A stretch of DNA of 64,000 nt from Hermatobates lingyangjiaoensis (GCA_026182355.1 JAPFBL010000255.1:682001-746000); one strand, 5' to 3'; counted from the stretch's first letter, positions 1 through 13,853 are shown. A program made the numbers and translations. Notes: a model not told the origin generated them from the sequence alone.

Positions 1-643
1 TTAAGGCATAAAAACATAAATACATTAATTTTTTCAGATATCTACACGCAAGTATAACAGCATTAACAAGACATTAGTACAATATAAAATATTTAAATTA
101 GTTGTTTCCGGCAAACACTGGAATATTCTGCCAAATGTACACCAGTCCTGGAAGTCTGCAAGAAATAACTATGTAGTTGTCTTATTATATTTGACCATAC
201 ATACTTACGTATTAAGATTTGTTTTACATACTTACATGCACTAATGTGTATGTCAAGACATAAGTAATGTTTAATGTTTACTTATTTTTAATATTACAGA
301 TCTTGGCATGGATGCGATAAGACTTAGTTTTTGACATCAACCAAGAATGACAGTTGCGTAATTGTTGTTTTGTCAAAGATGAATCAATAGATTGGAAACT
401 CATAATCAAATCTGTTCAAATCAAACAATTCATACTTCTCCGAAGAAAAATTTTGAAAAACTGGTCTACTTCAGTTACCTTAGTAGTATTTGTTGTTAAA
501 AATGATAAGCAGGATAGAGAATATCTTTAATTCTAAATTAGTAGTGTTCAATTTACTACATGAGTAATATAAATTGAGTCTGTTTCTCCGCGTAGGTTGT
601 AGGAGAATACTTAGTAATTGTGTTAACAATTACAAACTTTCCC
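1..643. other. A+T-rich non-coding DNA
   Basis: No coding frame, RNA gene or recognisable repeat seen. Ordinary A+T-rich sequence leading into a tandem duplication. Confidence 0.5.
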
Positions 644-980
644 ATGGCGCTAAGAATCATGATCAAATAAGCCTACAGTAAGCTTAGTTTACTTAGTTTC
701 ATCTAAAAGGACCCTTATAAAAGTATTCTGGATTGGCATACATTGACCATTGTAATTTACTTGGCTTTAGCGATGGAATGAAGTTTTAATGGCCTTTTCC
801 ATAGCTCTGTGAATCATGACCAAATAAGCCTACAGTAAGCTTAGTTTACTTAGTTTCATCTAAAAGGACCCTTATAAAAGTATTCTGGATTGGCATACAT
901 TGACCATTGTAATTTACTTGGCTTTAGAGATGGAATGAAGTTTTGATGGCCTTTTCCATAGCTCTGTGAATCATGATCAT
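644..980. repeat. 157-bp tandem duplication
   Basis: Two consecutive copies of a 157-bp unit (about 644-800 and 801-957) plus a 20-odd-base start of a third. The landmark caaataagcctacagtaagc occurs at 664 and again at 821, exactly 157 bases later, and gaatcatga recurs at 811 and 968. The copies differ by few substitutions apart from a diverged first edge, which suggests a fairly recent duplication. No coding content seen. Confidence 0.9.
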
Positions 981-3900
981 TTCCTTAAGGTCTTAGTTGT
1001 CTGAAAGACTGCGCAGTCGTCTTAAGAATTCAAAGACACATAATATTATGATTCTTAGCTGTTATAGCAAGATAGTGGTGGACTAGTAGTCTCCGTCTTA
1101 ACTAGGTAGATGAAGTCTGTGTACGCGGTTCTAAGTTAACTATAGTACTTTTCGTTATTATTGTTATATAATACTCTGCATTGTTTACATACTATTAATA
1201 TTCTCAGGTCACTAATAAGTAATTTGCAATTTTTTTTTCTTTAGTCCATTTTATTAAGAACTGATCTTAAGATTTGAAAATATTAACATATTACAACATT
1301 TTATTGTTTTAAATATGTTTATATTTAATGTTTATATTACAGCATTTTATTGTTTTAATATGTTTATATTTTGAAAATTACTATTGTTTGATTTATTGAT
1401 GTTTATGATAGGTGGTGTGTTTCATGTTTATTTTTCCACAAATAGATTCCGACTCTACTAAAAATTTCTCGCTCAGTACCGTGCACAAAGTTTAGTACAT
1501 TTCAATTTCCCCGAGACGGGGGTCCAGGTCTGAGCTTAATATCATGTGGTGAAGTACTAATCACGATATGAGTGATTCACGATTGGATATCGACACACAC
1601 ATTCACCCACTTATTACTTAAGAAAGCACTTTTTCTTCATTAATGCAATGTTTGCATTGAATTTCCTTTTATTAATGAATCCTCCATAGTCAAAAGTTAA
1701 TAAACGTATTGATTTTTACCTTTTGTTGGGCCGTCGTGCAGTTCTCAGAGGCTGCGTGTTTTTAACAAATCGCAAGTTTTGATGGCAGCAACGGGTGAAT
1801 ATAGTCGCTAAGAGATTACAATTACATTTTATGTAGTTCTACTAAGTGTATTGTAAGCGATACCACCAAAAAGAAAATTAATGTCTTCTTAACCATGTGT
1901 GCTCTCTGATATGGGGAATACTGAAGGACATGCAGGTGATACCCAAACCTCTTATCATACGGAGCTCTCACACAGACTATAAACCTTGAATAGTCAATGC
2001 TAAATAGAACCACAATCGTTACATTGCGAAAATTACTCGCGAACAATCATTAACCTATGCACTCTATCAGCCGTAAAACTAATGGTCCTTAGCATTCATA
2101 ATTACTCCACTCAAGCGAATCTGTCTTTGCAATCCTATAGTGTATTCGCATGTACCAAACTTTTCTTTTCTGAAATGTAAACATCAATTATTATATCTAG
2201 GATATGCTAGGTATTCAAATCAATTTGTCACTAATTGTTGTTGAGAATATTGTTGCAAGTTAGTTCAATAAATGAGTATTTAAGATATTTATGCTAAATG
2301 TTTTCATTAACAATTTTAACTCATTACTGTTACTGATCAAGATGAATGTTAGTGCTTTTATTTCAATTTAATTAAAAGGAAATAAAAAAAATAAAGAATG
2401 TTATATGATTTGAAAAGGAACCTGTAGGCTCTTCTAAAAACGCTATAGAGGTTCTATGTTACATTGATATGTCATTAAGATTGCTGATTAAAAACAAATT
2501 TCCCGTTCATTCCTTCTCTTTTTCAGACTTCATTTGAATTTTCCTTTTAATACTGAAAGAAATAAATTATTTCTAAAACTTATGTTAAGTTAGAAAATAC
2601 AACTAAATCTCCTGTAAGGTGAATTCCTCTAAGGTAAAATTCCTGTAAGGTAGATATTTTATTGACATTACAATTCGTATAAGATGGTCAAAACTTAAGT
2701 AACGTAGCAAACATATTCCAGTGATTTTACACAATTGAAAAATATTTTATTTGTTATATATCTCTTTTCCGCTATATTATTATTAAAGACTAGCAGAAAA
2801 AATTGAACCAGATAATGCACGATTACAACCTTTCAAATGTCCACTTTTACAAATACAAATAATGATGTTGAATTAAAGGCATCACAATCACTATTGTTTT
2901 ATCTTCATTGTGTATTTATATGTTATACCCTTAAATGTATTTTTTTATTTCAATTATATATTTTCAGTATATTTACTAATATACTTGAAAACAGTAGTGT
3001 TAATATATATTTTTATAAAGTACTCAGTTTGTTTTATATTGTCTTGGTATAGTAGTGTGTCCCAATTTATTTTGTAATACATATTTCACCCCGTCAAAAC
3101 ATAAAACAGTAAATCTGTCATTATCCTTTGGGTTACTATGATAACATTAATTTGACTATTTGTTACTATTTCTAATGTTTAGTCTTTTTCTGTTTACTCA
3201 TAACTTTACTTCTGAGGTGACGCTGTACCAGTGTGTAGAAGTTTTCTAACAAGCCTTCCTCTAAGCAACATTATGGTTTAGTTCTTGATGAATGTTTAAA
3301 TATTTAGATTTACTGACAGCATGTTCCCTTCCTTAATTATTCTATTAACTTCTTAACTTCAATGCTAGTGTCTGGTAGTTTACAATTCAATTGATTATGC
3401 ATAAACATTTATCATTGAAATGTTTCAGTAGCTGAAACGTGAAGGGTTGCACAACTCTTGTTTGTTTTAACTCTGCTGTTTCGTACCCCATTCCCTTTCC
3501 ATGCTCTTCTTCCCGTCTTCCACAATGTCAATTTCTATTGAAATAGAACTCTAGATCGTATGTTTCTTTTTTAACTTGGGCTATTTTTTTTTAAAAAAAA
3601 CCAAAGTTGATATTAAAATATGTTTTTTTTTTGAGTTGTGTATATTTCAACTACCATAATTTTGGTAAGTTTCCCTGATTTATTTTTAAATGTTATATTT
3701 ATGAATTATTCTCTTGATAAGATTAGAAAATGCAGAAAATCCATAATGAATCACTTTCTGGACTTCCTCTGGAAAATACTATAAAACTAATTAAGTGGCA
3801 TGTCTTTGTTTATCAGCTTTTACCTTAATTTAGCCAAATTCTTTTTGAAAATTTCATAAATGCTTGCCAAATGAACATCACATTGATGATATTGATTGTT

Positions 3901-6152
3901 ATTTTAATGATATTAATAGTCATGATTTGATATTTGAACATTTGTTGATGGTTTTATCAGAATTAGAGGAAGACTTGGGATATCGTCATTTCCACCGCTG
4001 TTGCTCTACTGTGCAATATCTCGGCTGTTTTTATATCATTAACATTATGTAAAGGTAGTATCCCTACAGAAATATGTAAGCAATTTGAATGGTAATGACA
4101 GCTTATCTATAACTAAGACTGATGTTCCCTCGTTTAGAACTCCAGATTTAAGTATTTGAATTAGTTTTATTAAGTGCAAATTCTTTTAGGATATGTTTCA
4201 TAATAATTGTTATTTATTACATTGATTTTTTTTCGTCTCCTTGCAGTTATGGAGTTACAGGCTGTATTATATTGATTTCCTGTGCATTATTTTCATATTC
4301 TATCGAATTTATTAATTAGAATATAAAAATTTTTGTAACAAACTGTTACTGAATATTTTAAAATGAGATGAGTTTGCAAATAATAATTCTGGGTCAGCTT
4401 TGTTACAAATCACTATCTAAATCTCACCGACCTTTGTTGCTATTATCAAGTATTAATTGAATTATTTCCAACGAATGCTTAACTTTTGTTGTTTTCCTGA
4501 ATTGCTAAGTTGAAGTTTATAAAATGCTGAAAAATTCGTGAACGAAAAAATCAGTAGAAAAATAATAGATCCAAGAAAATAAAAGAAAAGCTTTAAAATC
4601 TTTCAGTTTGAGTCTTCGGTGAACAACTGCAAGTTTGTTTTGAGTGAAAAATGAAAAATTATAAGTCTGTAATAGGAAAGAAGTTGAGAGGGGCATACAT
4701 CACTGTCGACTTAGGGTAGATGGGACCCTGATACGTAGCATAGTTGGTATGGTATCCATCTCTTATGACAGCAGTACAAATAGTTTATAATGCATGGATT
4801 GAGCGATTCTTTTTGATGATTCTTACAAGAAAATACTAAACTCATGTTACTTATGAATTACAGTGGACCTTCAGATTTTCTTTAAATACCATGTTGGCAT
4901 TACTGGTATATTGGTGGATTGAATCTTAAAATATTGATTGCCGGAAACAGAAGCGTCCATTTACGACTTCTTTGATACTATTACGGTTCTATGGTATCAG
5001 TAATTTAACATCCTACTAGTAGAAACAAAAACCATGCAGCCACTTTTTTTGGACAATTTTTTTTTATTACAGTGTACATAACAGAAATTATTAGAAAAAA
5101 GCATGGAAAAGAATTGAGTGGAACAAAAGAAAGTTAAGTTAATCTACCTCAAAGCAACTGAAACTTTTTGCGATACATATTCTGCAAAGCGACCATTCGT
5201 GCCTAATACGCCCGGTCTAGTATACTTGACGAATCAATATTCCTCTCATCGTCAAAATCCTTAAGCATAAAAAAGCGATCTACTACCCTTGGGGGAAAGC
5301 AATATATCCCCCATATGGCGCCAGTCCCACTCTCCAGTTGGTATACACCCAAATTTCAATATTTAACACCTAGACATACGGTTACGCTACTGGTGAAGAA
5401 GTGGTCTGTGAGATTTATCGTTAATCATTTTTAAATTATTGTTTTCATGAATTATTTGTTTTGGTTTAGTTAGTTCAAGCATTTTATAAAACTGTTTGCA
5501 CTCCACATCTTTAAAGCTAGGCAATTCTTTAAAGCAATTATTTAATGTTATGAATTAAATAGTTACCAACACTGTATGTAGGTTGTCAAATTTCGTTTTC
5601 ATTCTGCATTAGTTCTACTTTAATAGAACTTTTTCTCATCAGCTTGTGTGTGGAACTGTCTTCCGTGACTTTATTTGATTTTTTTGGGCGCACATTCAAA
5701 GTGCCTTGGAATGTTCTCTACATTAAGACAGATAATTCAAGAGCCGCTAATGTTTTTTGTTGTTTGTTTCATCACCTTCACGCATATGCTTTCACCTGCA
5801 TTGTTATCTGGTGACCAGAAAGTGTGAATAATTAGTTGTTTGGCATGAATTTTGTATTCATGAGTGAGTTACATTATCCATTTGTGCTACTACTTTGGTT
5901 TTAGAAGTTGTCATTTTCAAATGAATTAAAGTTCGAGCATTTATTTAAGCACCTGGCATGGTACAAATACGATGCCAGAACCTCTCCTAAGGGCGACTGT
6001 GTACACGATTTTCCAAATCCCTCATGGAAAATATAGGTCCATGACAAAGAGTCGAACTTCCAGTTGCCAGTACTAACAGCAAGCACGATACCAACCTCTA
6101 TAAGACCGCACCTACCCAAGACTTCAAATGCACTGGTTGTGAACAAAACTGT
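981..6152. other. A+T-rich non-coding DNA
   Basis: No supported gene. A three-copy 16-bp microrepeat (tcctgtaaggt-type) lies at about 2610-2653. Short frames at 1822-2046, 2837-3052 and 3864-4052 have low-complexity Ile/Leu/Phe-rich translations and look like chance. The block at 5160-5350 is less A+T-rich than its surroundings, but I recognise nothing in it. Confidence 0.45.
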
Positions 6153-6420
6153 TGGGGCCAGGTTAGTTCTGTGGCAACGTGCTTGCCTCTGGACTAGTAG
6201 ATCCGAGGTTCATTACCCGCTCTCGATTTATTTATGCCGTAGGTGTGAAAAATCATCAAAAATATGCCGTGTCTGTGAACATCATCCCTCGGAGAGGACG
6301 TTATTTAGATCCCTACTCTAAATACAGTTGAGTTTGACAAAAATGTAAAACTCCAAATGTGGAATATTCATTGTGTGGTATCACGAAGGACCAATGTTCG
6401 GCTTACGTGTGTTGTCGTGT
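6153..6420 (+). mobile_element. tRNA-derived SINE, copy 1
   Basis: One of four related copies in the window. The head resembles a tRNA gene: an A-box-like ttagttctgtgg at 6163 and a B-box-like ggttcattacc at 6207-6217, about the right distance apart. The body shares ctcggagaggacgtta, then ctctaaata..cttgag, with the copy at 52605, and the tail shares attgtgtggtatcac. Internal pol III promoters drive such non-autonomous retroposons. This copy has a T where the A box usually has its central A. Copies also lie at 11345-11630 (minus), 52605-52885 (plus) and, as a 3' part only, 36855-36960 (minus). The family is inferred from comparing copies within this window. Confidence 0.75.
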
Positions 6421-6429
6421 ATGACTCTG

Positions 6430-9116
6430 ACTGGAGTCTAAATTAACATTTAAAACTTATCCGTTTTAAATGGTTTAAAAATCAAATTAAAAACTGGAAA
6501 TAATATAAACACATTAAAGTAAGGAACAGTAAGTTTGAAATTGTCTTTCTTTTTATTCAAATAGTTTCTTTTGTAGTAGTGATTATTTATTTTGCCTATT
6601 TTAGTCTAATTAGAAGATGTCAAAGGAGTTCACTATCTAGAAGTACAGTTTTTATTTTGTAGGTGTTGACTGTAGCACTGAAGCAACTTACGAACGAATT
6701 CACCTTACGAACGACCGTTCGGAACGTATTCGTTCGCAAGTTGGGGAGCGTCTGTATATCTTCTGATTAGTTATTATTTGGATTGAATATAATGATTATA
6801 CTTGGTTTGGTTCAAAAAAAAAAAAAAAAGAAAATTGATTTTGAAGAATCTTTTTGTATAATTGGATGAAAGTTATGCCGAGTCGGTTGGAGTGATTCAT
6901 TGCAGTCTGGGAAGTGTGGATTTGATGCACCCTACAGAGCAGTTAACTCTGGTTCTATTGAGCAGGCCAGGCTGTCTTCAGCACTCCCCTGGGGAGAGCC
7001 AGTTTCACCCTTCACTTCAGCTCCTGCCTTAAACCTTCAAATTTATTCTTTCACCGGCCTTCAAAGGACCCTGTCTTTTATCCCTCTTTCTTTTATTTTT
7101 AAGGTTTTATAAAATTTTAAAAATTACAATTTATTTAAGATGAAATACAAAATGTATTTACCTGAAATTTCCTATTCCCTTCTTATGTTGATATTTACTG
7201 TGAAGTGTAATTTTTTCCTTAGTTTGGGGTATTGACTTTCATATTCATCTAATTCTTTTACATTGACATCGTATTATTTTATTCATTCTTCAATGTTTCG
7301 TTCTGTTTAATAATAACACCTTAGTCTGGATCATACTTCATCTTTCATGCCTTTGTGCATTAATCAGGTTATTGATTTTATCCGTTAATTATAATTTAAC
7401 TCTGTTTTACCTCTTATACTCCTGCTGGTTTCGTTAGATTCCAACGCCGCCTTTCTTATGTAGAAACCAGTCCAAATTGTTTGAATATATGGTTGTGTGT
7501 TTTCCTAGTACCTCGTACCTAAATCTTTGGCACTAACATTACACTATAAGCTTGTATTTAAAAGCTTTTCGTTGAATGTTTCCTACTTTATATAATTATG
7601 GTAATTAATTTTCAATTTGAGGTTTATTGTCTACAATTCAGGGTTGTGAACTCGAAGAGTCAAAGGCGAGTCTAATTTTATGGACTAGACGACTTCGACT
7701 ACTAAAATAGATTAATAAGAAACATAGGCATCTGTGGTGATGTACCTCTCTGACTCATCATTGTTTTTAGGACCAAATTAACAAATAGTGAACTTGACAA
7801 ATTTCTATGTCATTTTATTAGTATGTATGGGTACCATATTTGAACATTATGACTGCTTTGCTTGCAGAGATATTATCAAACAAATACTTCTAAAATGAGA
7901 GTGCCAGGAAATATATTAGTTTTCTTTTTTATTTCAACTATGAGTTTGTTATGATTACTAAGTTATGATGTAATAGTGTGTATGGAAATCATATTAGAAT
8001 TTTATATTACATGCAGTCTGAATTAAGCTATTTAATATATTTTTTCATTGAAGTTGATAAAAAGAAGCCAAAAAGGTATACTAATAGAAATAAAGTTATT
8101 TATTACTTGAAATTTAGGCTGATGATTCACTTGAGATTGATCAAATTCCATTTTACTCTATATGTAACATGTACACGAAAATGGATATGCATAAATATCC
8201 AATTATTATTGACAAATCGGAATCTGTCCTTTCCCGGTTCAGAGTTGGATGTTCAGAGTCCCGACTCACCTGCCATGCTATAAATCAGTCAATAGTGAAC
8301 GGACTAAAATAGCTTGCAGCATTTATTTTTCCAATTGTTATTCATTTTTTAAATATATAATAACTGCAACCGGAGTACCAAATTACAAATACTTAATACA
8401 TTGTAAATGGAGTTTCAGTCATTTTTCAATAATACAAGGTCCTTTGTTTCTCAATCTAAGTAGCAAACCTGAAAAACCGTTATATTTATTGTCATTAGCA
8501 TTTTTAATATTGTCGTACTTCATTATAGAAGTTCGAATATTTTTTAGGAAGTGGGTTGTGCTTAAAAATAGCTGATATATGATAATTTTAAGTTTTGTTA
8601 ATGGAAAATATGTTTGTAATGATTTTTAAAAGAAATGTGATCCGTGGAGAAAATTTCTTTTTTTTTTTTAAACAGATACTACTACTGAGGTTTGTTAGAA
8701 TGAATATTCCAGCAGTCCTGGTTGTTGGTCATTTACTGTAAAAGTAAGCTGGTGAAAGTTATTTCTGCAGGAGATGATGGCAATGTCAGGGAATTACTAA
8801 GTTTTGCCGGTGTTGCCTTTGTGACTGCACGGAAAGCTGAGTAATGACACTTTTCTACTCCTCCAGGCTCAAAATATTTCCAACTTTTCTCATTTCACTT
8901 CTTATCTGTCTTTTAAAGTTAACAATAAAATTCTCAAATATCTCGAGTTTGAGACATCCTTGGATGGTTAATTTTATTTCTGCACATAATTCAAACACTG
9001 TAGGCATGAATCCAACTAAAGTCTTATATAAGTCATTATGCAGCTAAAATGGATTACAATATTTTTCTTTATCGACGTTTGTCTAGCGTTAAACAGTTCT
9101 CAAAGCTCCATTAATC
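6430..9116. other. A+T-rich non-coding DNA with one short inverted repeat
   Basis: No gene supported. The frames at 7978-8283 and 8249-8575 overlap each other, are rich in Ile/Leu/Phe/Ser and resemble nothing I know. The only structure I see is the inverted repeat at 6684-6743. Confidence 0.45.
6684..6743. repeat. Short inverted repeat rich in acgaacg/cgttcg
   Basis: Arms caacttacgaacgaat (6684-6699) and attcgttcgcaagttg (6728-6743) are complementary with one mismatch and enclose a second acgaacgaccgttcgg mini-palindrome. A related sequence (aacaacttacgttc..ggccgttcgaacgtaac) occurs at about 42092-42130, so this is probably a dispersed MITE-like or structural repeat. Confidence 0.6.
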
Positions 9117-9150
9117 CGACATTTCGACTGTATTCCTAGATATCTTCAGG
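9117..9150 (-). ncRNA. Degraded hammerhead-like motif
   Basis: On the minus strand CTGAAGA is followed by T, an imperfect stem and CGAAATGTC. This matches the order of the better copies (core, stem II, GAA, short helix III AUGU with one wobble, C17). Stem II is mismatched, so this is a decayed copy at best. Confidence 0.35.
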
Positions 9151-11344
9151 TTTACAAAATGTTTGATGGACGAAATGTTGGCTTAAAGGTGTTTTTTGAG
9201 AATTATTTTACTAAACCTCAGGTTTATATTAAAAAAATTTGAAATTACTATTATAAAATAAATGTTGAATGTTCTTTATTTGTATGATTGTTGTTTAAGT
9301 TAAAGTGTTGCTTGCACTACTCCATGGCTAAGTGAACACTAGTTAATTCGTAAGCTTGTACATTGTGGTAATCCGTTACTGAGAGCTATTTTAGTAGAAT
9401 GTTATTTAAAAATGCTACTGGTCCCATTTTGATCTTTCATATGATCGGTTTTATATTCAAAGCATAATGTTTGCCTCCAGAACTACTCACTAACAATTAT
9501 TTACCCGGTGTACGCATACGTAGACTCTTTCAACGCAATGGGTAAGTTTCTCTTGATTGTTCCTATTGCTTATTTTTTTTCTCTTAGTCCTTTTTTCGGG
9601 TTCAAAGCCCACTGCATACTATTATTTAATCATTTACTGAAATTAAATAAATTCTAATCAGTATAGAAGAGTGAATATAAGGAAACGAAGAAACAGTATA
9701 TTGTAGATAAACAGTGACATATTATTAATGACTTAAGTGTCTTATGTCAATATAAATAATCTTATCTTTCAGATATGTAAGATGTTCACTTCTCCGAGGG
9801 AGTTTTACTGAAAAACTTAAAAATATTTTATTGATAGAATTCTTATTAATTGATGGAATACGTTACCAATGTTATTTCTCCCATCCTGAAATTTTCTTCC
9901 GGTTTTTTTGTTTAGTAATCCTTCAGAAAATATTATAAATCTTATTTACTAAATTAATGTTTAATAATAATCATAATATATGATTACAGAACTCCAAAGC
10001 AACGACATTGACATTTTCAAGAAGTATAAGTTACTATATACCAGAGTAATGGTCGTTAGGGTTGCCTATTACAATAGTCTCGGGGATGAAATAATTATTT
10101 TATAAAGAACTACTCTTATAAAATTCGTTGATTTATTATGAATTATGGGTTTATTTGATATTATTCCCTAACGGGGTTGGAAAACCCCTAGTTTCCTATA
10201 TTTTTGGTTTAGCTGATTATTTCACATATTTAATGACGTTTGAAATTGTAATAATGAATGAAAAAGAAATACGTATCAGTCTGGTATTGTTATTTTGTTT
10301 TTTAAATAATTTTTCATAAAAAAAGAACTTTTCCTATCCAGTTAACATCTAGAGAACTTCATCATACTATTTTAACAGATTTATACTCAGTATAAAATGT
10401 AAGGAGCTGTTGCTATAGTGCATTCTATGTTTATATTATAATTTTTAAAATAAGTTTTAATGATATTGTAATCTTTGAAGACCATCTCTGTGTCTTTACA
10501 AGAAATTTTAGTTCAACTGGGAACTAAATACTTAATTTTTAAGTTTACTAATTTTACACAATAATTCCTTCAGTGTTCACCGTACCTGCGTCTAAAGCAA
10601 TTTCCTTAAAAATGTTTCCTCTGAAAAATAAATGAATATTAAATTACTTTTAATATTAGAGTTAAATTAAATTTCTTGGACAGTTTTTCTAAACAAAATT
10701 TAAAGCGCATTCTATTCTTTGTGACAGAGCTTTTTTTTACCTCTGGCTTCTGAAAGATGTGCTGAACTTATGGTCATGTTGTGCCTTATATCAACAATTA
10801 CCATAATTTTTTTTTTAATTAATAACTAAAACTGTTCAATTTCCATCTGTATGAACATTTTTTTTACTGTTTTAACAGCACCTAATGTTTATATGTGTAT
10901 GTGTGACGTTGCATAGCGCCCAGTTATCTAATATTTTTTTCACATTTTTCTTTTGATTCGGCCCTTAAAGGAAAAAGACAAGAAAAGGAAAAGACAAGAA
11001 AAGTTTTGATGGTACTGTAGATGTTAATAATTTAAGTTAAAAATTTGTTGTTGCTTCTTTATAGACGAAATTTGTTTGTTATAATTTTGTCACTTCATAA
11101 TTGCTATCAGTATCTGTCGGTCCCAAAAGCAAATTATAAATTAATTAAAATACAACCGTGTTTAAAAATAATGTTCTGGTTTTTATAAATATTCTAATAC
11201 TAGGTATCTCAGGCCTAATAATTTTGTTATAAAAAGATTTGAAGAAAGTTGAGAAATCACTTCTTATCTTTGTGATAATCCTCTCTAACCTTTTTTTATT
11301 TGAAGAGGCAAATATAGATAAGATTAGATTCGGTTTCAGTGGAA
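9151..11344. other. A+T-rich non-coding DNA
   Basis: No gene or element recognised. A short direct repeat (gacaagaaaaggaaaa) lies near 10976-11002. Confidence 0.45.
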
Positions 11345-11630
11345 GTCCAGAAGGAAACATTAGCACTTTGTGATACCATACAATGAACATTGGAATACAT
11401 TGGGAGTTCTAAATTTTGCCTAACTCAAATGTGTTTAGAGTAGGGATCTTTAATGAGAACCTGGCTCGGGTCCGACGGCTTAATGTCCTCCTCTCCGGGA
11501 AACAACATGCTCAGATTTATTCACCTCAAACGTGAATTAATCGAGAGGCAGAGTAGGTATTGAACCTTGAACTTACCAGTCCAGAGGCGAGTACTATCCA
11601 CCCCAAAGTCCATCCCATTTTATCCAGTTA
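11345..11630 (-). mobile_element. tRNA-derived SINE, copy 2 (minus)
   Basis: Reverse-complement relative of the copy at 6153. The tail reads gtgataccatacaatga at 11370, the middle shares aatgtcctcctctccggg with the antisense of the ggagaggacgtta block, and a B-box-like ggtattgaacctt lies at 11556-11568. The head ends near 11625. Copies are diverged, so the family is not very recent. Confidence 0.75.
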
Positions 11631-13283
11631 TGATTTCTCAATTGTTGTGTAATTGATGTTGAAGTCGACTTGAAGCACTTGTAAAACAACCCTGTGCATT
11701 ATTGGAAGAATGTCCAAAAACGTGCTGAATTTGCACGTGTTTTGCAGTCTTATAGTAAGTTACCTGAAATAAATGAGAATTGAATGCAGTAAGTAATGAT
11801 CCGGTTATGTATGGAAAAGCAGAAATCTTGTGAACGGTATATGTAAATAATTTCAGTGGAACCTATGCATGGCTGAGCAGATGGGAAAAGCTGTTGAATA
11901 CTGTTAAGAAGCGTATTCATGGTGAAGAAAATTAACAAGTGCAAATAAACTGCAGATAACTATAGATAGATTGTGTATCAAATAAATATTATTTCTTCTC
12001 AAGGAATTGTTTATGACAGTAAATTATGATACCATTGCAAGTTTTTATACTTTCTGTTTAATCAGCGGGTTATGGTTATCAAAAATGTGCTGATGCCATT
12101 GCCCATAGCATGTCCAAATCACCAGGTGAAACAGTAATTCTACAGGAACATAGGATTAGATGAATACGCACTTATCTCTGAATTTCACCATTTAATGTTT
12201 ACATATCTTACACATCTTACATACATATCTTACATAACTTACATATCTTGTTTATAATACAAGAATTCACGGGTTAGGGGACATCAGCCTATTGACTCAG
12301 TTGCAAGTTCAACCTGATTTAACCAAAACCTTTATTATAAATAACGTTATATTATTATAATTTAATATTTAATTTTTTAATTACATTGTATGATATTAAT
12401 TATCAATAAACTAGTGCGAACTCGAGTGGAAAACACTGTTTTATTTTACATATTTTGTCGGTAATGAACTGTACGAAAAGAACTCATGTTCAAAATACGA
12501 AACGTTGATACTCGTATATAAGTTAATTGTATTGAACTAAATTCCTTATTTTTAGTTACTTTGTGTGTGTGTCTTTGAACTATATGAACAAATATACTCC
12601 TTTATTTTTCTTAACATAAAAATAAAATTTGATTCACTTGTGGTGTCACAACCACTTTCTGAACCAGAAAAAATCTCTGATGTAATATTAATCAGTTACA
12701 AAGTATTAATCACTGAATAAAATGTTTGATAAAGTTAGTATTATTTTGTGTTTAGTTTTTTTTATTTAGTTTAAATTAGTTATATATTTTTTATTAAAAA
12801 CGTTGATTGTCAATAATAAAATATCCTCTGATATTTAGAGGCAAATCATAATTCAGAATGATTTCAAGCATTTGAAAAGCATTGGAAGGGAACTGTTTGG
12901 TCAATACGTGCTAGTAGTATATAGCCGCTACTTCTACCCTTATCATGTTCGATAACATTGATAAGATAAAACGGAATTCATTAATCATTCATGCAAATTT
13001 TATTTTAGTAACTTTTTAGCTCATGCATATGTTTAGTTTGTTGGTCAAGTATTTTTTAATTTCTTTTAAAACAATATATAATAAAAAAAATTTTTCGTTA
13101 ATTGAAATTTTATTTTTAATTTTTACAGACACTGCAAGGTGCGGTTTTAGGGGAGGGAGGGGTTGTGGAATTTAATAAATCATTCATTTAATATCAGTTA
13201 TACTTTTCTTTTCATACTTGTAAATTAATTATTTAGGGAAGCTTAATAGTGAGCATTCAGCGTTATTATACATAAGCTGTGGT

Positions 13284-13284
<1 letters not shown>
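11631..13284. other. A+T-rich non-coding DNA
   Basis: No gene supported. A degenerate acatatctt microrepeat lies at about 12202-12250, and three G-runs (gggg-a-ggg-a-gggg) at 13150-13162. Nothing else seen. Confidence 0.45.

Positions 13285-13317
<33 letters not shown>
13285..13317. repeat. (TA)n microsatellite
   Basis: Uninterrupted TA dinucleotides forming the left edge of a cluster of hammerhead-bearing repeats that runs to about 14460. Confidence 0.95.
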
Positions 13318-13319
<2 letters not shown>

Positions 13320-13395
13320 AACAAACAACCTTAATCCCTCTAATTGACTCTACTTTGCTTATATAAAGGGAAAAGCTTTTGAGAATCACTCTCGT

Positions 13396-13431
13396 CCTGA
13401 AGATGGCTCTATGAAAGAGTTGAAACATGTT
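13396..13431 (+). ncRNA. Hammerhead-ribozyme-like motif
   Basis: CTGAAGA, one extra T, a stem II of GGCTC pairing with GAGTT (5 bp, two of them G-U) around a 7-base loop, then GAA and the palindrome ACATGT followed by T. This is the order C3-A9, stem II, G12-A14, helix III, H17 of a hammerhead with a minimal helix III. I see no good helix I, so activity is doubtful. It sits about 80 bases from a (TA)n tract. Confidence 0.55.
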
Positions 13432-13644
13432 CACTGTTAACTGTGTAGGAAGTTTGTTTTATAGTTTGGATGCAACAACGAAATCCTTATTTAGGAAGAT
13501 AGAAAAACTTATAAAGAAGCACGTTTCTACCAACTATGGTTATGTTTTTAATAAATAGACATATAAAGATTTCACATAAACACGTTAAAAATATACCATC
13601 AATGATCAAAGTCCAACGGGTTAGAATATCGGAAAACAAGACTA

Positions 13645-13680
13645 AGATCTTTCCAACCGTAACTAGCGGTCTTCGTCAAG
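13645..13680 (-). ncRNA. Hammerhead-like motif (agatctt family)
   Basis: Minus strand reads TTGACGA, A, GACCG..CGGTT as stem II, then GGAAAGATCTT. It belongs to the same family as 28285-28453, 26412-26443, 33313-33348 and 44600-44745, whose flank contains caatgatcaaa. The first core base and the GAA junction are altered here, so it is probably inactive. Confidence 0.45.
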
Positions 13681-13824
13681 TCAAAAACCTTTTCAAGCTG
13701 AACTAGATTTTTGACTCTGAAAAGAAATACCGCTAACGAAGACTTATTAGAAGAATTATTTTACGAACAATTACAAATGAAGGTAAGCAACACAGATAAA
13801 CCACAAAAGGAAAAACAACTTCTA

Positions 13825-13853
13825 TATTTCGACCATAAACGGTCGTCATCAAG
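13825..13853 (-). ncRNA. Hammerhead-like motif, unit 1 of dimer
   Basis: Minus strand: TTGATGA, C, GACC-loop-GGTC as a perfect 4-bp stem II, GAA, palindrome ATAT, then A. The first core base is T instead of C. Confidence 0.55.

Noticed and set aside
3420..3450. gtttcagtagctgaaacgt as part of a ribozyme
   Set aside because: It has GAAACGT and a small palindrome but no CUGANGA core.
5901..6321. Overlapping frames on opposite strands at 5901-6146 and 6064-6321
   Set aside because: The plus frame is translated SINE sequence and the minus frame has no motif.
7978..8575. Two overlapping frames of 101 and 108 codons as host genes
   Set aside because: Biased Ile/Leu/Phe/Ser composition, mutual overlap in different frames and no recognisable motif; expected by chance in A+T-rich DNA.
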